A DNA stretch of 64,000 bases, taken from NCBI RefSeq assembly GCF_023516715.1, contig NZ_JAMGSI010000003.1, positions 62,001 to 126,000 of the forward strand. The letters run 5' to 3'. The notes beneath the pieces were generated by a model. That model worked only from the letters and a program-made list of their open reading frames with translations, was not told where the DNA came from and searched no databases. Position numbers and translations under genes: made by a program. Shown piece after piece: positions 37,673-47,128 of the stretch; within the stretch, counting starts at the first letter, position 1; every line of letters begins with the position of its first letter. This DNA is from Akkermansia massiliensis. GTDB lineage: Bacteria; Verrucomicrobiota; Verrucomicrobiia; Verrucomicrobiales; Akkermansiaceae.

Positions 37673-38791
37673 ATGAATATCAGAACCCACATCCAGGCGC
37701 TTCTCATCTGTACCATGGCCTTATCTGCACAGGCGCAAAGCATCGTGGATTCCCGGGCCTCCCTTCCCCGGGCCGTTCAGCTCCACGGGGATGAAGGAAG
37801 AGAAACGGTGCGTCCGGACGAATCCAAGCGCATCTCCCCGAACGAAGCGCCGGCCTCCCGCATGCAGCCCCAGCGCATCGTCAACCGGATAGCGGCCACC
37901 GTCAACGGTCGCCCGATCACGGCCAATGAAGTCAGCGTGCGGCTCATGCCCATCGGCGCGCAACTCGCGGCCCAGTACCCCAAACAGGGTCCCGAATTCT
38001 ACAAACAGCTCGCCCTGGCGAAAAAAAACATCATTGAAGACCTGGTGGAGCGCGAACTGCTCCGCAACGAATTCGAAGGCATGGGCGGCGTCATCCGCGA
38101 CTCCCTCATTGACCAGGAAATCAACCGCACCATCCTGACCACCTTCAACGGTGACCGCTCCGCTTTCCTGAAAAACCTCAACCTCTCCGGCATGACCATC
38201 CGCGCCTTCCGGGAAATGACGAAAAAACAGCTCCAGGTCCAGATCATGCGCGCCTCCAAATACGACCAGGAAATACCGCCCACCCCGGAAGAAATACGGC
38301 AGGAATACGAGGCAACCAAGGAACAATACCGGGACCTGACCAAGGACAAAATCAAATTCAAGAAAATCTTCATCCCCATGCTGGGGGACGACTCCGCCTC
38401 CACGCCGGAAGTGCAGCTCAACCTGGCGGAACTCATCGCCAAGGAAATCAAATCCAAAAACGCCACCTTTGAAGACATGGCCAAGCGGTACTCCAAAGAC
38501 CTCTATGCGGAAAAAGGCGGCGATTGGCCCGTCACGGAGCGCTCCACGCTCTCCCCGGAATCCGCCGCCATCATCTTTGGCGCGCAGCCCGGCGAAATCA
38601 TCGGGCCGCTGGTGGACTCCACCGGCTTCACCATCGTGCTGGTGGAAAAAAAGGAACTGGCCCCTCCTCCGCCACTTTCCGCCATCAAGGAGCAGATCGA
38701 CATGATGGCGCGCAACAAGCGCAGCAATGAACGCTATAAAAAATGGGTGGAACGCCTCCGGAAAAAAGCCATCGTCAAGGTGTACATCTGA
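37673..38791 (+). CDS. SurA-like periplasmic peptidylprolyl isomerase
   Basis: 372 aa from ATG 37673, which begins a good signal peptide (MNIRTHIQALLICTMALSAQ, cleavage after AQA). The open frame starts at 37490 but the longer N-terminus has no signal. A SurA-N chaperone region (about 60-205: IAATVNGRPITANEVSVRL, IIEDLVERELLRNEFEGMG) precedes one parvulin domain (about 235-350: KIKFKKIFIP, FEDMAKRYSKDLYAEKGGDW, LVDSTGFTIVLVEKKE). Only one PPIase domain, against two in E. coli SurA. It should help fold outer-membrane proteins. Followed by its own terminator. Confidence 0.88.
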   Translation: MNIRTHIQALLICTMALSAQAQSIVDSRASLPRAVQLHGDEGRETVRPDESKRISPNEAPASRMQPQRIVNRIAATVNGRPITANEVSVRLMPIGAQLAAQYPKQGPEFYKQLALAKKNIIEDLVERELLRNEFEGMGGVIRDSLIDQEINRTILTTFNGDRSAFLKNLNLSGMTIRAFREMTKKQLQVQIMRASKYDQEIPPTPEEIRQEYEATKEQYRDLTKDKIKFKKIFIPMLGDDSASTPEVQLNLAELIAKEIKSKNATFEDMAKRYSKDLYAEKGGDWPVTERSTLSPESAAIIFGAQPGEIIGPLVDSTGFTIVLVEKKELAPPPPLSAIKEQIDMMARNKRSNERYKKWVERLRKKAIVKVYI

Positions 38792-38821
38792 GTTCCTCCC
38801 GCCTCTCCCCTTTCCCCCGTT

Positions 38822-38855
38822 GCCGGACCGGCCCATTCAACAAGGCCGGTCCGGC
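38822..38855 (+). terminator. Terminator of the SurA-like gene
   Basis: 12-bp perfect stem GCCGGACCGGCC/GGCCGGTCCGGC, 10-nt loop, then ATTCTCTTTTTC. Confidence 0.9.
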
Positions 38856-39055
38856 ATTCTCTTTTTCATTCCCCCGGTTCCAGTCCATCCAACCGATTCA
38901 TTCGTCCTCTTTCTTTGACCGGGGGCAGCTTCCTCTCAACCATATTTCCGGAAGACGCCTCCATACATAACCGGACGGCGGCTGCAAGTCATCCCGCCGA
39001 ATACGTGAAGCCCTGCTGACGGAATCCGTGCAGAAACCGCATTCTGCTGAATAAA

Positions 39056-39069
39056 AATCTTGCAAGATT
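39056..39069. promoter_or_regulatory. Perfect palindrome overlapping the -35 of the beta-galactosidase gene
   Basis: AATCTTGCAAGATT, 14 bp, fully self-complementary; it contains the TTGCAA that serves as -35. A repressor bound here would block the promoter. Confidence 0.5.
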
Positions 39070-39090
39070 GCAGATTTCCAGTCGTAATAC
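39060..39090 (+). promoter_or_regulatory. Candidate promoter of the GH2 gene
   Basis: TTGCAA (39060-39065), a 19-bp spacer, TAATAC (39085-39090), then 7 nt to the ATG at 39098. The long spacer suggests a weak or activated promoter. Confidence 0.45.
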
Positions 39091-39097
39091 CACAGAT

Positions 39098-42061
39098 ATG
39101 TTCACCAACATTACACGCACGACCCTCTGCATTACTGCGTTCAGCATCGCCAGCCTCATGGCGGCGCCCCTGGACGCCACCAAAACGGAGAGCCTGGATT
39201 GGAACTGGAAATTTGCCCGTTTCGGAAAAATGCCGGATGGCAGCACACAGCCGGAACCGGGAAAAGCCATGGGATTCGCCACTGCCACCAGTGAGGAATC
39301 CGGCAATCCGGCGGACAATGCCGTGGACGGGGACAAGTCCACCCGCTGGTGTGCCGACGGCGGCAAAAGCGGGGAGAAAATCACTGTGGACATGGGACGC
39401 CCCGTGGACGTGAAAACCGTCAACATCCTGTGGGAAAAACAAAACAACCATCTCTTCAAGCTGGAAGGCTCCGGTGACGGAAAACGCTGGACGACCATTG
39501 AAGACAAAACTTCCGGACAAAACGACTCCAAGGAAGACACGGTGGAAAACAAAACCGGCAAGCCACGCTACTTCCGCGTCACCGTCACGGGCAACAACCA
39601 GAGCAACTGGGCCAGCATCCGTGAAATCACCTTTAAAAACGACAAGGGGGAAATCATCCGCCCGCAGGCCGCCGCCGGAGCCAGCAAGACGGACCATCCC
39701 TCCAGCCCCGGTTTCAACGACAAAAACTGGCGTTCTCTGAACCTGCCGCATGACTGGGGTGTGGAAGGGCCATACCGCATGGACCTTCCCAATGAAACAG
39801 GCAAGCTCCCGTGGGACGGCATCGGCTGGTACCGCAAAACGCTGGAAGTACCGGCGGACGCCAAGGGCAACCAATTCTATCTGGACTTTGACGGCATCAT
39901 GTCCCGCCCGAAAATCTATGTAAACGGAGACCTGGCCGGCGAATGGAAATACGGGTACGGCTCCTTCCGCGTGGACATCACGCCCTTCCTGAAATTCGGC
40001 CAGAAAAACACCATCGCCGTCAGGGTGGACAATCCCCCCAACTCCTCCCGCTGGTATCCGGGCGGCGGCATCCACCGCCATGTGTGGCTCACGGAATCCA
40101 ACCCCGTGCACATCGAACACTGGGGCGTCTTCGTCAAAACCCCGGAAATCACTAAATCCTCCGCCAAGGTGGAAGTGGACACCACGGTGAAAAACACCAC
40201 GGACAAGGCCGTCACCCCCTCCGTTACGGAAGAAATTCTGGACGGTGACAAGGTAGTGGCCACAACCACCACCAGGGGGGAAGCGATCCCCGCCGGGGAA
40301 AAAGGCAAGGTCACCAGCACGCTGACGCTTAAAAACCCCACCCTGTGGACGCTTGAGGCCCCCCATCTGTACAAGATGAAAACCACGGTCAAGCTGGGTG
40401 ACAAGGTCATTGACCAGAAACTCACGAACTTTGGCGTGCGCACCATTGAATGGAAGCCCACGGGCTTCTACCTCAACGGGGAGCGCGTGCAGCTCAAGGG
40501 CGTCTGCCAGCACCATGACCTGGGGCCCCTGGGCGGAGCCGCCCATACGCGCGGCTATGAACGCCAGATTGAAATCCTGAAGGAATTCGGCGTCAACTCC
40601 ATCCGTACGTCCCACAACCCTCCCGCGCCGGAAGTGCTGGACCTGTGCGACAAGATGGGCATCCTGGTCATTGACGAACTCTTCGACATGTGGCACAGCG
40701 CCAAAAAAGGGCAGGACTACCACAACTACTTTGACGAATGGCATGAACGCGACCTGGTCAACTTCTGCCACCGGGACCGCAACCATCCCAGCGTCATCGC
40801 CTGGAGCACGGGCAACGAAGTGCCGGAACAGGGCAACAAAAACCTGCATAGCGTCTCCCAGAACCTCACGGACCTCTTCCACCGGGAAGACCCCACCCGC
40901 AAGGTGACGGCCGGCTGCAATGACGCAGGGGCCGCCCGGAACGGCTTCGCGGACACGATGGACGTCTATGGCTACAACTACAAGCCCTGGGCGTACAAGG
41001 CCTTCTCCAAGGACCGCCCGGACCAGCCCTTCTACGCCAGTGAAACCTCCTCCTGCGTCAGCACGCGCGGAGAATACTTCTTCCCCGTGGACTGGAACAA
41101 GAGCAAGGGCTTCTTCCTCTACCAGGTCAGCTCCTATGACCTCTACGCCCCCGGCTGGGCCTACCGCCCGGACGTGGAATTCGCCGCCCAGGACGACAAC
41201 CCCAACAGCGCGGGCGAATACGTGTGGACGGGCTTCGACTACCTGGGAGAACCCACCCCGTACAACCTGGACGCCACCAACGCCCTGAACGTGCCGGAAG
41301 GTCCGGAACGTGAAAAACTGATGGCCGAGCTCAAGAAGCTGGGCAACCGCGCTCCCTCCCGCAGTTCCTACTTCGGCATCGTGGACCTGTGCGGCTTCAA
41401 GAAAGACCGCTTCTACATCTACCAGGCCCACTGGAGGCCGGATGTCAAAATGGCCCACATCCTGCCGCACTGGAACTGGCCGGAACGCAAGGGCCAGGTA
41501 ACGCCCGTGCATGTCTACACCAGCGGGGATGAAGCGGAACTCTTCCTCAACGGGAAATCCCAGGGCGTCCGCAAAAAGGGCACCGGTGAAAAAGACCGCT
41601 ACCGCCTCGTGTGGGAAGACGTGAAATACACGCCCGGCACCCTCAAAGTCGTCGTCAAAAAAGACGGCAAGCCCTGGGCTACGGACACGGTAACCACCAC
41701 CGGAAAACCGGCGGCGCTCACCCTCAAGCCGGACCGCAGTGAAATCAAGGGAGACGGCTATGACCTCTCCTACGTCACCGTGGCCGTCCGCGACGCGCAG
41801 GGCCGCATGGTGCCCCGCAGCAAAAACCAGCTCACCTTCAAGGTAAGCGGCCCCGCGGACATTGCCGGCATCTGCAACGGCGATCCCACAGACTTCACCA
41901 CCATGGCGAACCCGGAAAACAAAAACATCATGAAAATCAAGGCCTTCAACGGTCTTGCCCAGGTCATTCTGCGTTCCCGCAAGGGTGAATCCGGAAAAGT
42001 GACGCTCCAGGTCATCTCCAACGGCCTCAAGCCGGCCCAGACGACCGTGACGGTCAAATAA
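39098..42061 (+). CDS. Secreted GH2 beta-galactosidase-type enzyme with inserted discoidin domain
   Basis: 987 aa from ATG 39098 with a signal peptide (TLCITAFSIASLMAAP). The first GH2 strand (SLDWNWKFARFG, about 33-44) is followed by an F5/8 type C (CBM32-like) domain at about 58-185 (NPADNAVDGDKSTRWCADGG, FRVTVTGNNQSNWASIREI), after which the GH2 sugar-binding domain resumes (WRSLNLPHDWGVEGPY, about 211-345). The immunoglobulin-like domain follows, then the TIM barrel with acid/base E574 (AWSTGNEVPEQ) and nucleophile E649 (PFYASETSS). C-terminal Ig-like and DUF4982-type parts complete it. The domain order fits exo-acting mucin- or glycan-trimming galactosidases of gut Verrucomicrobia; the exact linkage is unknown. 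Own promoter, operator-like palindrome and terminator. Confidence 0.9.
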   Translation: MFTNITRTTLCITAFSIASLMAAPLDATKTESLDWNWKFARFGKMPDGSTQPEPGKAMGFATATSEESGNPADNAVDGDKSTRWCADGGKSGEKITVDMGRPVDVKTVNILWEKQNNHLFKLEGSGDGKRWTTIEDKTSGQNDSKEDTVENKTGKPRYFRVTVTGNNQSNWASIREITFKNDKGEIIRPQAAAGASKTDHPSSPGFNDKNWRSLNLPHDWGVEGPYRMDLPNETGKLPWDGIGWYRKTLEVPADAKGNQFYLDFDGIMSRPKIYVNGDLAGEWKYGYGSFRVDITPFLKFGQKNTIAVRVDNPPNSSRWYPGGGIHRHVWLTESNPVHIEHWGVFVKTPEITKSSAKVEVDTTVKNTTDKAVTPSVTEEILDGDKVVATTTTRGEAIPAGEKGKVTSTLTLKNPTLWTLEAPHLYKMKTTVKLGDKVIDQKLTNFGVRTIEWKPTGFYLNGERVQLKGVCQHHDLGPLGGAAHTRGYERQIEILKEFGVNSIRTSHNPPAPEVLDLCDKMGILVIDELFDMWHSAKKGQDYHNYFDEWHERDLVNFCHRDRNHPSVIAWSTGNEVPEQGNKNLHSVSQNLTDLFHREDPTRKVTAGCNDAGAARNGFADTMDVYGYNYKPWAYKAFSKDRPDQPFYASETSSCVSTRGEYFFPVDWNKSKGFFLYQVSSYDLYAPGWAYRPDVEFAAQDDNPNSAGEYVWTGFDYLGEPTPYNLDATNALNVPEGPEREKLMAELKKLGNRAPSRSSYFGIVDLCGFKKDRFYIYQAHWRPDVKMAHILPHWNWPERKGQVTPVHVYTSGDEAELFLNGKSQGVRKKGTGEKDRYRLVWEDVKYTPGTLKVVVKKDGKPWATDTVTTTGKPAALTLKPDRSEIKGDGYDLSYVTVAVRDAQGRMVPRSKNQLTFKVSGPADIAGICNGDPTDFTTMANPENKNIMKIKAFNGLAQVILRSRKGESGKVTLQVISNGLKPAQTTVTVK

Positions 42062-42083
42062 ATCCTGAAAAAACTCCGCTCAG

Positions 42084-42113
42084 GCCGCCGGTTCCCGCCA
42101 GGGAGCCGGCGGC
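42084..42113 (+). terminator. Terminator of the GH2 gene
   Basis: 13-bp stem GCCGCCGGTTCCC/GGGAGCCGGCGGC (one G-U), 4-nt loop, then TTTTTCA. Confidence 0.9.
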
Positions 42114-42180
42114 TTTTTCATACTGCTGCCCCTGGGGCGGAAAGGGCCGGTTTTTCCACCCATCCCAGGGCAGGTAGGGA

Positions 42181-42208
42181 TTGAAAGAAAAAAACTTTAT
42201 GGTACCCT
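42181..42208 (+). promoter_or_regulatory. Candidate promoter of valS, apparently leaderless
   Basis: TTGAAA (42181-42186), a 16-bp spacer, TACCCT (42203-42208), then 7 nt to the ATG at 42216. Confidence 0.45.
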
Positions 42209-42215
42209 TTTGCCC

Positions 42216-44888
42216 ATGTCTGATCTGCCCAAAGCATATGATCCGTCCCTAGTGGAAGAAAAATGGCAATCCCGCTGGATTGAAGAAGGTTGTTTCAAGG
42301 CTGACCCGGCTTCTGAAAAGCCTGCCTACTCCGTCGTCATTCCTCCCCCCAACGTCACGGGAGTGCTCCACCTGGGCCATGTGCTGAACAACACCATCCA
42401 GGACATCCTGGTGCGCCGCGCGCGCCAGAAAGGATATGAAGCCCTGTGGCTGCCGGGCACGGACCACGCCGGAATCGCCACTCAGGTACGGGTGGAAAAG
42501 GACCTCAAGCAGACGACGGGAAAGAGCCGCCATGACCTGGGCCGTGAAGCCTTCCTGGAAAAAGTCTGGGAATGGAAGGAAAAACACGGCGGCATCATCA
42601 TCAACCAGCTCCACAAGCTGGGCTGCTCCTGTGACTGGGACCGCGAACGCTTCACGATGGATGAGGAATACACCAAAGCCGTCGGGCAGGTATTCATTGA
42701 CCTCTTCCGGGAAGGCCTCATCTACCGCGGCCGCCGCATGGTCAACTGGTGCCCCGTTTCCCTCACCGCCCTCTCCGATGAGGAAGTCATCATGACGGAG
42801 CAAAAAAGCAAGCTTTACACCGTCCTCTACAAGCTGGAAGACGGCTCCGGAGCCCTTCACGTAGCCACCACCCGTCCGGAAACCATCATGGCGGACGTGG
42901 CCGTGGCCGTCAACCCGAAGGACCCGCGGTACGCCCACCTCATCGGCAAAAACGTCATGCGCCCGCTCAACGCCGCCCCCATTCCCATCATCGGGGATGA
43001 ATACGTGGAAATAGAATTCGGCACGGGCGCTCTGAAAATCACCCCGGCCCATGACAAGGCCGACTTTGAAATAGGCCGGAAATTCAATCTGGAAATCATA
43101 GACATCCTCACCCCCGACGGCCATATCAACTGCACGGAAGTGCCGGAACTGCACGGCATGGACCGCTTTGACGCGCGCCGGAAATCCGTGGAAATGCTGG
43201 AAGCCGCGGGCCTCATGGTCAAAATTGAAGACTATGACAACAAGGTGGGCTTCTCCGAACGCGCCAACGTCCCGATCGAACCGCGCCTCTCCATGCAATG
43301 GTTCCTCAAATACCCGTGCGTGAAGGAGGCGGCGGACGCCGTGGCCGGCGGGGACATCACCTTCCGCCCCGCGCGCTGGGCGAAAACCTATGCCCACTGG
43401 CTGGAAAACATCCAGGACTGGTGCATCTCCCGCCAGCTCTGGTGGGGGCACCGCATCCCCGTCTGGTACCGGAAGGACAAGGCGGAAGAACTCAGGAACG
43501 CCCCTGCTCTGGACGCCTCCGCCCTGGAGCAAGGCTTCCTCTACGTGGGAACCGAGCCGCCCGCGGATCCGGAAAACTGGACTCAGGACAGCGACGTGAT
43601 GGACACATGGTTCTCCTCCTGGCTGTGGCCCTTCTCCACCATGGATGACGAAACCCGCGCCAAATTCTACCCCACCACGGACCTCGTCACGGGACCGGAC
43701 ATCATCTTCTTCTGGGTGGCCCGCATGATCATGGCCGGCTACCGCTTCCAGCATGACAAGCCGTTCAGCAACGTCTTCTTCACGTCCATCATCCGCGACA
43801 AAATAGGACGTAAAATGAGCAAATCCCTGGGCAACTCCCCGGACCCGCTGGACCTGATCGCCAACTACGGCGCGGACGGCCTCCGCTTCGGCCTCATGCG
43901 CATCGCCCCCACGGGCACGGACGTGCGCTTTGACGAAAACCAGATCGGCGAGGGCAGGAACTTTGCCAACAAACTTTACAACGCCACCCGCTTCCGCCTG
44001 ATGCAGGGCGCGGCGGAGGAAGACGCTGCGCCGCACTACTCCCCCGTGCACATCTCCATCATCTCCAAGCTCAAGCAGCTCCATGCAGATGTGGAAAAAG
44101 CGCTGGCGGACTACGAATTCAACGCCCTCATCCAGAACCTGTACCAATTCTTCTGGAACGAATACTGCGACCGCTTCCTGGAAGCCGTCAAGGGAGATTT
44201 GAGGGACGGAGCGGACCCTGCGGCACGGGCGGCCACGCTAACCACCATGGACACGGTGCTCAGGCACTACCTGGCCCTGCTGCATCCGGTCATGCCGCAC
44301 ATCACGGAGGAACTCTGGGTTTCCCTGGGCTTTGCGGACGCCAACGGCGGCCTTCCGCTCATGCGCACCCCGCTCCCCTCCGCGGACGGTCTTCTGGCAG
44401 GGCTGGACGAAACCCGCATCACGCTGGCGAACACCCAGGCTGCGGCTCTCTATGAAACGGCCAACAAGGCCCGGAACCTGAAGGCGGAATACGACCTCTC
44501 CAACAACAAAAACGTCAGCTTCATCCTGAAAACCACCCATGACGTCCCGCTGGACATCCTCTCCCGGCTGTCCATTCTGGCAAACGCCAAATCCGTCACC
44601 CGGGACGCTGCCTACTCCGCCCCCAAGGGAACGCCTGCGGCCCTCACGCCGCTGGGAGAGCTCTTCCTTCCCCTGGAAGGACTCATTGACGTGGAAGCGG
44701 AAAAGGAACGACTGGGCAAGGAGCTGGACAAAATTGCCAGGGAAATCGCCAAATCCTCCTCCAAGCTGGGCAATGCGGGCTTTGTAGAAAGAGCCCCGGC
44801 GGAAGTCGTGGACCAGGAAAAAGCCCGTCTGGCGGATTGGGAGGCAAAACAGGCCCAACTGAAAGGGATGCTTGATTCCCTTTCCTAA
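42216..44888 (+). CDS. valS: Valyl-tRNA synthetase
   Basis: 890 aa from ATG 42216 (MSDLPKAYDP); the TTG at 42210 only adds two residues. Class I signatures are intact: HLGH at 52-55 within PPPNVTGVLHLGH, and K533-M-S-K-S537 in GRKMSKSLGNSPDP. The CP1 editing domain (about 195-345) has TTRPETIMADVAVAV and the C-terminal coiled-coil arm (about 825-890, LIDVEAEKERLGKELDKIAR) is the tRNA-binding arm typical of ValRS. No T-box is expected or seen. Confidence 0.97.
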   Translation: MSDLPKAYDPSLVEEKWQSRWIEEGCFKADPASEKPAYSVVIPPPNVTGVLHLGHVLNNTIQDILVRRARQKGYEALWLPGTDHAGIATQVRVEKDLKQTTGKSRHDLGREAFLEKVWEWKEKHGGIIINQLHKLGCSCDWDRERFTMDEEYTKAVGQVFIDLFREGLIYRGRRMVNWCPVSLTALSDEEVIMTEQKSKLYTVLYKLEDGSGALHVATTRPETIMADVAVAVNPKDPRYAHLIGKNVMRPLNAAPIPIIGDEYVEIEFGTGALKITPAHDKADFEIGRKFNLEIIDILTPDGHINCTEVPELHGMDRFDARRKSVEMLEAAGLMVKIEDYDNKVGFSERANVPIEPRLSMQWFLKYPCVKEAADAVAGGDITFRPARWAKTYAHWLENIQDWCISRQLWWGHRIPVWYRKDKAEELRNAPALDASALEQGFLYVGTEPPADPENWTQDSDVMDTWFSSWLWPFSTMDDETRAKFYPTTDLVTGPDIIFFWVARMIMAGYRFQHDKPFSNVFFTSIIRDKIGRKMSKSLGNSPDPLDLIANYGADGLRFGLMRIAPTGTDVRFDENQIGEGRNFANKLYNATRFRLMQGAAEEDAAPHYSPVHISIISKLKQLHADVEKALADYEFNALIQNLYQFFWNEYCDRFLEAVKGDLRDGADPAARAATLTTMDTVLRHYLALLHPVMPHITEELWVSLGFADANGGLPLMRTPLPSADGLLAGLDETRITLANTQAAALYETANKARNLKAEYDLSNNKNVSFILKTTHDVPLDILSRLSILANAKSVTRDAAYSAPKGTPAALTPLGELFLPLEGLIDVEAEKERLGKELDKIAREIAKSSSKLGNAGFVERAPAEVVDQEKARLADWEAKQAQLKGMLDSLS

Positions 44889-44899
44889 TCATCTATTCT
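44872..44899 (+). promoter_or_regulatory. Candidate promoter of the zinc-ribbon membrane protein gene
   Basis: TTGATT (44872-44877, inside the end of valS), a 16-bp spacer, TATTCT (44894-44899), then 7 nt to the ATG at 44907. Confidence 0.4.
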
Positions 44900-44906
44900 T
44901 CCGGGA

Positions 44907-45770
44907 ATGAATGACCTTCAACAGTACTTTGCCGGTCGTGAGCAATTCATTGAATTGCTGGAAGCGGTGGGCATACGTACTCTTGAACAATTCGCTTCCG
45001 CGGACCCTTTCACCGTTTTGCCTGAACTCCATCAGGCAAAACGGATGCTGAAACTGCGCACGGAAATACCTCCGGCTCCCGTTTTCAGGGAATGGGTGAA
45101 CCAGGCGCTTGCAATGCCCATAGCGCCGGAACCGGCTGCACTGCACGCTTCCACGGACGGAAGCCTCCCGCTTGCCACTCCCGTGGTGGAACTGGCTCCG
45201 GCGGTGCAGACAACTCCGCGGACATCCGGACCCGGCAGGGAAAAACGGCCACGCCCCCGTGCCGACGGCCCTGCGAAACATCTCTCCACCAAGGCAAGGC
45301 GCCAGGAAGAACAAAGCTACCAGCCCGCCAAGCGCGTCCATGTCCGGCAAGAGCCAAAAACCTACCTGCGCAAAAAGGGCGTCAAGCACATGACTCCTTT
45401 CCGGACATGGCTGGGAGCCGCCTCCGTCCTCCTCCTCTTCGTCTGCACCCTCTTTTCCATCGCAATCATCACCCTCGTGCTTCTCAACGGGGAACGAGGC
45501 TGGTTAATCATCAGCCTATGCTTCGGCCCCTGGTTTCTGGCGCTGATCCTGTATCTTTCCCTGGCGTTGCCCCGGAAATGTAGCGTATGCCGCGCCCACG
45601 TCTTCTCCTTTAAAAAATACACCCGCAACAAGGCGGCCCATCGCATCCCCCTCTTCGGCTACGTATTTGCCACGGCTCTGCATATATTCCTCTTCCACTG
45701 GTTCCGGTGCCCGGCCTGCGGTTCCTCCCAGCAGTTGGAAAAAACCCGCGCGGAACAGCACAAACACTAG
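44907..45770 (+). CDS. Membrane protein with N-terminal HhH-like region and zinc ribbon, unrecognised
   Basis: 287 aa. Residues about 10-50 (FIELLEAVGIRTLEQFASAD) have the look of a helix-hairpin-helix or DUF4332-like motif. A long Pro/Arg-rich disordered linker (about 75-160) follows, then three hydrophobic segments (about 168-190, 197-217, 250-267). Two CxxC knuckles (CSVCRAH between segments 2 and 3, and RCPACGSS after segment 3) could form a split zinc ribbon at the membrane face. This layout does not match a family I know. It begins 18 nt after valS, with a -10 box in the gap, so it may be transcribed both with valS and on its own. Confidence 0.6.
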   Translation: MNDLQQYFAGREQFIELLEAVGIRTLEQFASADPFTVLPELHQAKRMLKLRTEIPPAPVFREWVNQALAMPIAPEPAALHASTDGSLPLATPVVELAPAVQTTPRTSGPGREKRPRPRADGPAKHLSTKARRQEEQSYQPAKRVHVRQEPKTYLRKKGVKHMTPFRTWLGAASVLLLFVCTLFSIAIITLVLLNGERGWLIISLCFGPWFLALILYLSLALPRKCSVCRAHVFSFKKYTRNKAAHRIPLFGYVFATALHIFLFHWFRCPACGSSQQLEKTRAEQHKH

Positions 45771-46352
45771 CGTGCGCGTGGCCCCCTCCGCCTTGGCCTC
45801 CCCGGGATCTCCCGGCCTTTCTCCTGCGCGTAACGCCCGGAAAAAGGCTCCTTTCCTGTCCGGCGGCAGCAAGAACAGCAATCCCGAACAACGCGTTTCC
45901 CGCTCTTTGCCCTATCCCTGGGCCCCAAATCCGGATTCAGACGGGACAAACAGCCTTCCCTCTCCGAATTCTCTGAAATGGCCTTCTATCAGCGGTTCCC
46001 GCATCTTCCGCCGTCATCCCCTGCCCGGAAGCGGAACGGGCGCATCTCAAGTCTCTTGGCTCCCGGCACGCCCCAAGACATTCTCTCAGACAGACCGCCT
46101 GAGGCCCTTGCCTCCCTTCCGCCTGAAAAACCCGTATCGACATCTTCATGCCGTGCGATGTAAAAACACGTTCCCAACTCGGAAACACGGGAATCCATCG
46201 GGACGTTTCAAAAACAGGAAAAAACCTGCCCCATAAACTATTCCGGACTCTCTTCCCAGACGCCCGGCAAACTCGTAGTTCCGGTGACTTTATTGTTTCT
46301 CATGAAAAACGCCTCAAACACACATTCACCGGAAAAATACGGGCAACAAAAA
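45771..46352. other. Intergenic stretch without a supportable gene
   Basis: About 580 bp between a right-running gene and the terminator of the left-running ribosomal operon. Frames are present on both strands but are low-complexity Pro/Arg/Ser sequences without start signals or domains. No tRNA or known RNA fold was noticed. The expected continuation of the spc cluster (rplX, rplE) is not here. Confidence 0.45.
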
Positions 46353-46382
46353 AACGCCGTCCTCTCTTCAGAGAACGGCGTT
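46353..46382 (-). terminator. Terminator closing the ribosomal operon after rplN
   Basis: AACGCCGT/ACGGCGTT outer stem with inner CTCT/AGAG pairing, followed on the minus strand by TTTTTTTGTTG. It lies 21 nt after the rplN stop and separates rplN from any further spc genes. Confidence 0.9.
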
Positions 46383-46403
46383 CAAAATCCTGAGGTGTCT
46401 CGG

Positions 46404-46769
46404 TTAGAGCACTTCCGGAGCAAGGGAAACAATCTTCATGAACTTCTTTTCACGGAGTTCACGGGCGACCGGCCCGAAAATACGGGTGCCGCGCGGGTTG
46501 TTGTCCTTGTCGATAATGACGACGGCGTTGCCGTCAAAACGGAGCACGGAGCCGTCATCACGGCGGATCGGGGCGGCGGTGCGCACCACTACGGCCTTCA
46601 CCACAGTACCTTTCTTCACGGAAGCGGTGGGAATGGACTCGCGGATGTGGCAGGTAATAATGTCGCCAATGTGGGCCTGACGGGTGCGCTTGCCGATGAC
46701 GCCAATCATCTTGGCGGAGCGGGCGCCGGTGTTGTCGGCCACCTGGACTAGGGATTCCATCTGGATCAT
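46404..46769 (-). CDS. rplN: 50S ribosomal protein L14
   Basis: 121 aa, universal uL14 start [20 protein letters not shown] and [47 protein letters not shown] precedes the ATG by 10 nt, a clear Shine-Dalgarno. Normally the first gene of the spc cluster, here it is the last gene of the operon. Confidence 0.98.
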   Translation of the reverse strand: MIQMESLVQVADNTGARSAKMIGVIGKRTRQAHIGDIITCHIRESIPTASVKKGTVVKAVVVRTAAPIRRDDGSVLRFDGNAVVIIDKDNNPRGTRIFGPVARELREKKFMKIVSLAPEVL

Positions 46770-46806
46770 GGTATCAAATCTCCTTTATTTAATGGTTGAT
46801 TCCTGA

Positions 46807-47079
46807 TTAGTGGGTAAGCACTTCCACCAGTTCCCAGCACTTGAGCTTGGAAAGCGGGCGGGTTTCAACGATACGTACCTTATCGCCTACCTTGGCCGTG
46901 GAATTTTCGTCATGGGCATAGAACTTCTTGCTCTTCTTGACGATCTTCTTGAACTTGGGGTGCGGAACGCGGGCAACGTATTCCACGACGATGGTCTTGT
47001 CCATCTTGGTGGAGGTCACCACGCCGACGCGCGTCTTGCGAAGGCCGGGCTTCTTGGTTGTTTCGGTTTGTTCGGACAT
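46807..47079 (-). CDS. rpsQ: 30S ribosomal protein S17
   Basis: 90 aa. [19 protein letters not shown] and [35 protein letters not shown] are the uS17 motifs. It binds 16S rRNA early in 30S assembly. Between rpmC and rplN as usual. Confidence 0.98.
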   Translation of the reverse strand: MSEQTETTKKPGLRKTRVGVVTSTKMDKTIVVEYVARVPHPKFKKIVKKSKKFYAHDENSTAKVGDKVRIVETRPLSKLKCWELVEVLTH

Positions 47080-47128
47080 TGGATTCTAAAAGTGTTAGAA
47101 TATTCTGTTGTTACCGGAAATCCTCAGT

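Noticed and set aside
38936-41512. 858-aa minus-strand frame
   Set aside because: Antisense shadow of the GH2 gene, caused by GC-rich third positions.
42249-44147. 632-aa minus-strand frame
   Set aside because: Antisense shadow of valS.
45667-46236. 189-aa plus-strand frame
   Set aside because: Begins inside the zinc-ribbon gene in another frame; Pro/Ser/Arg-rich with no homology signal.
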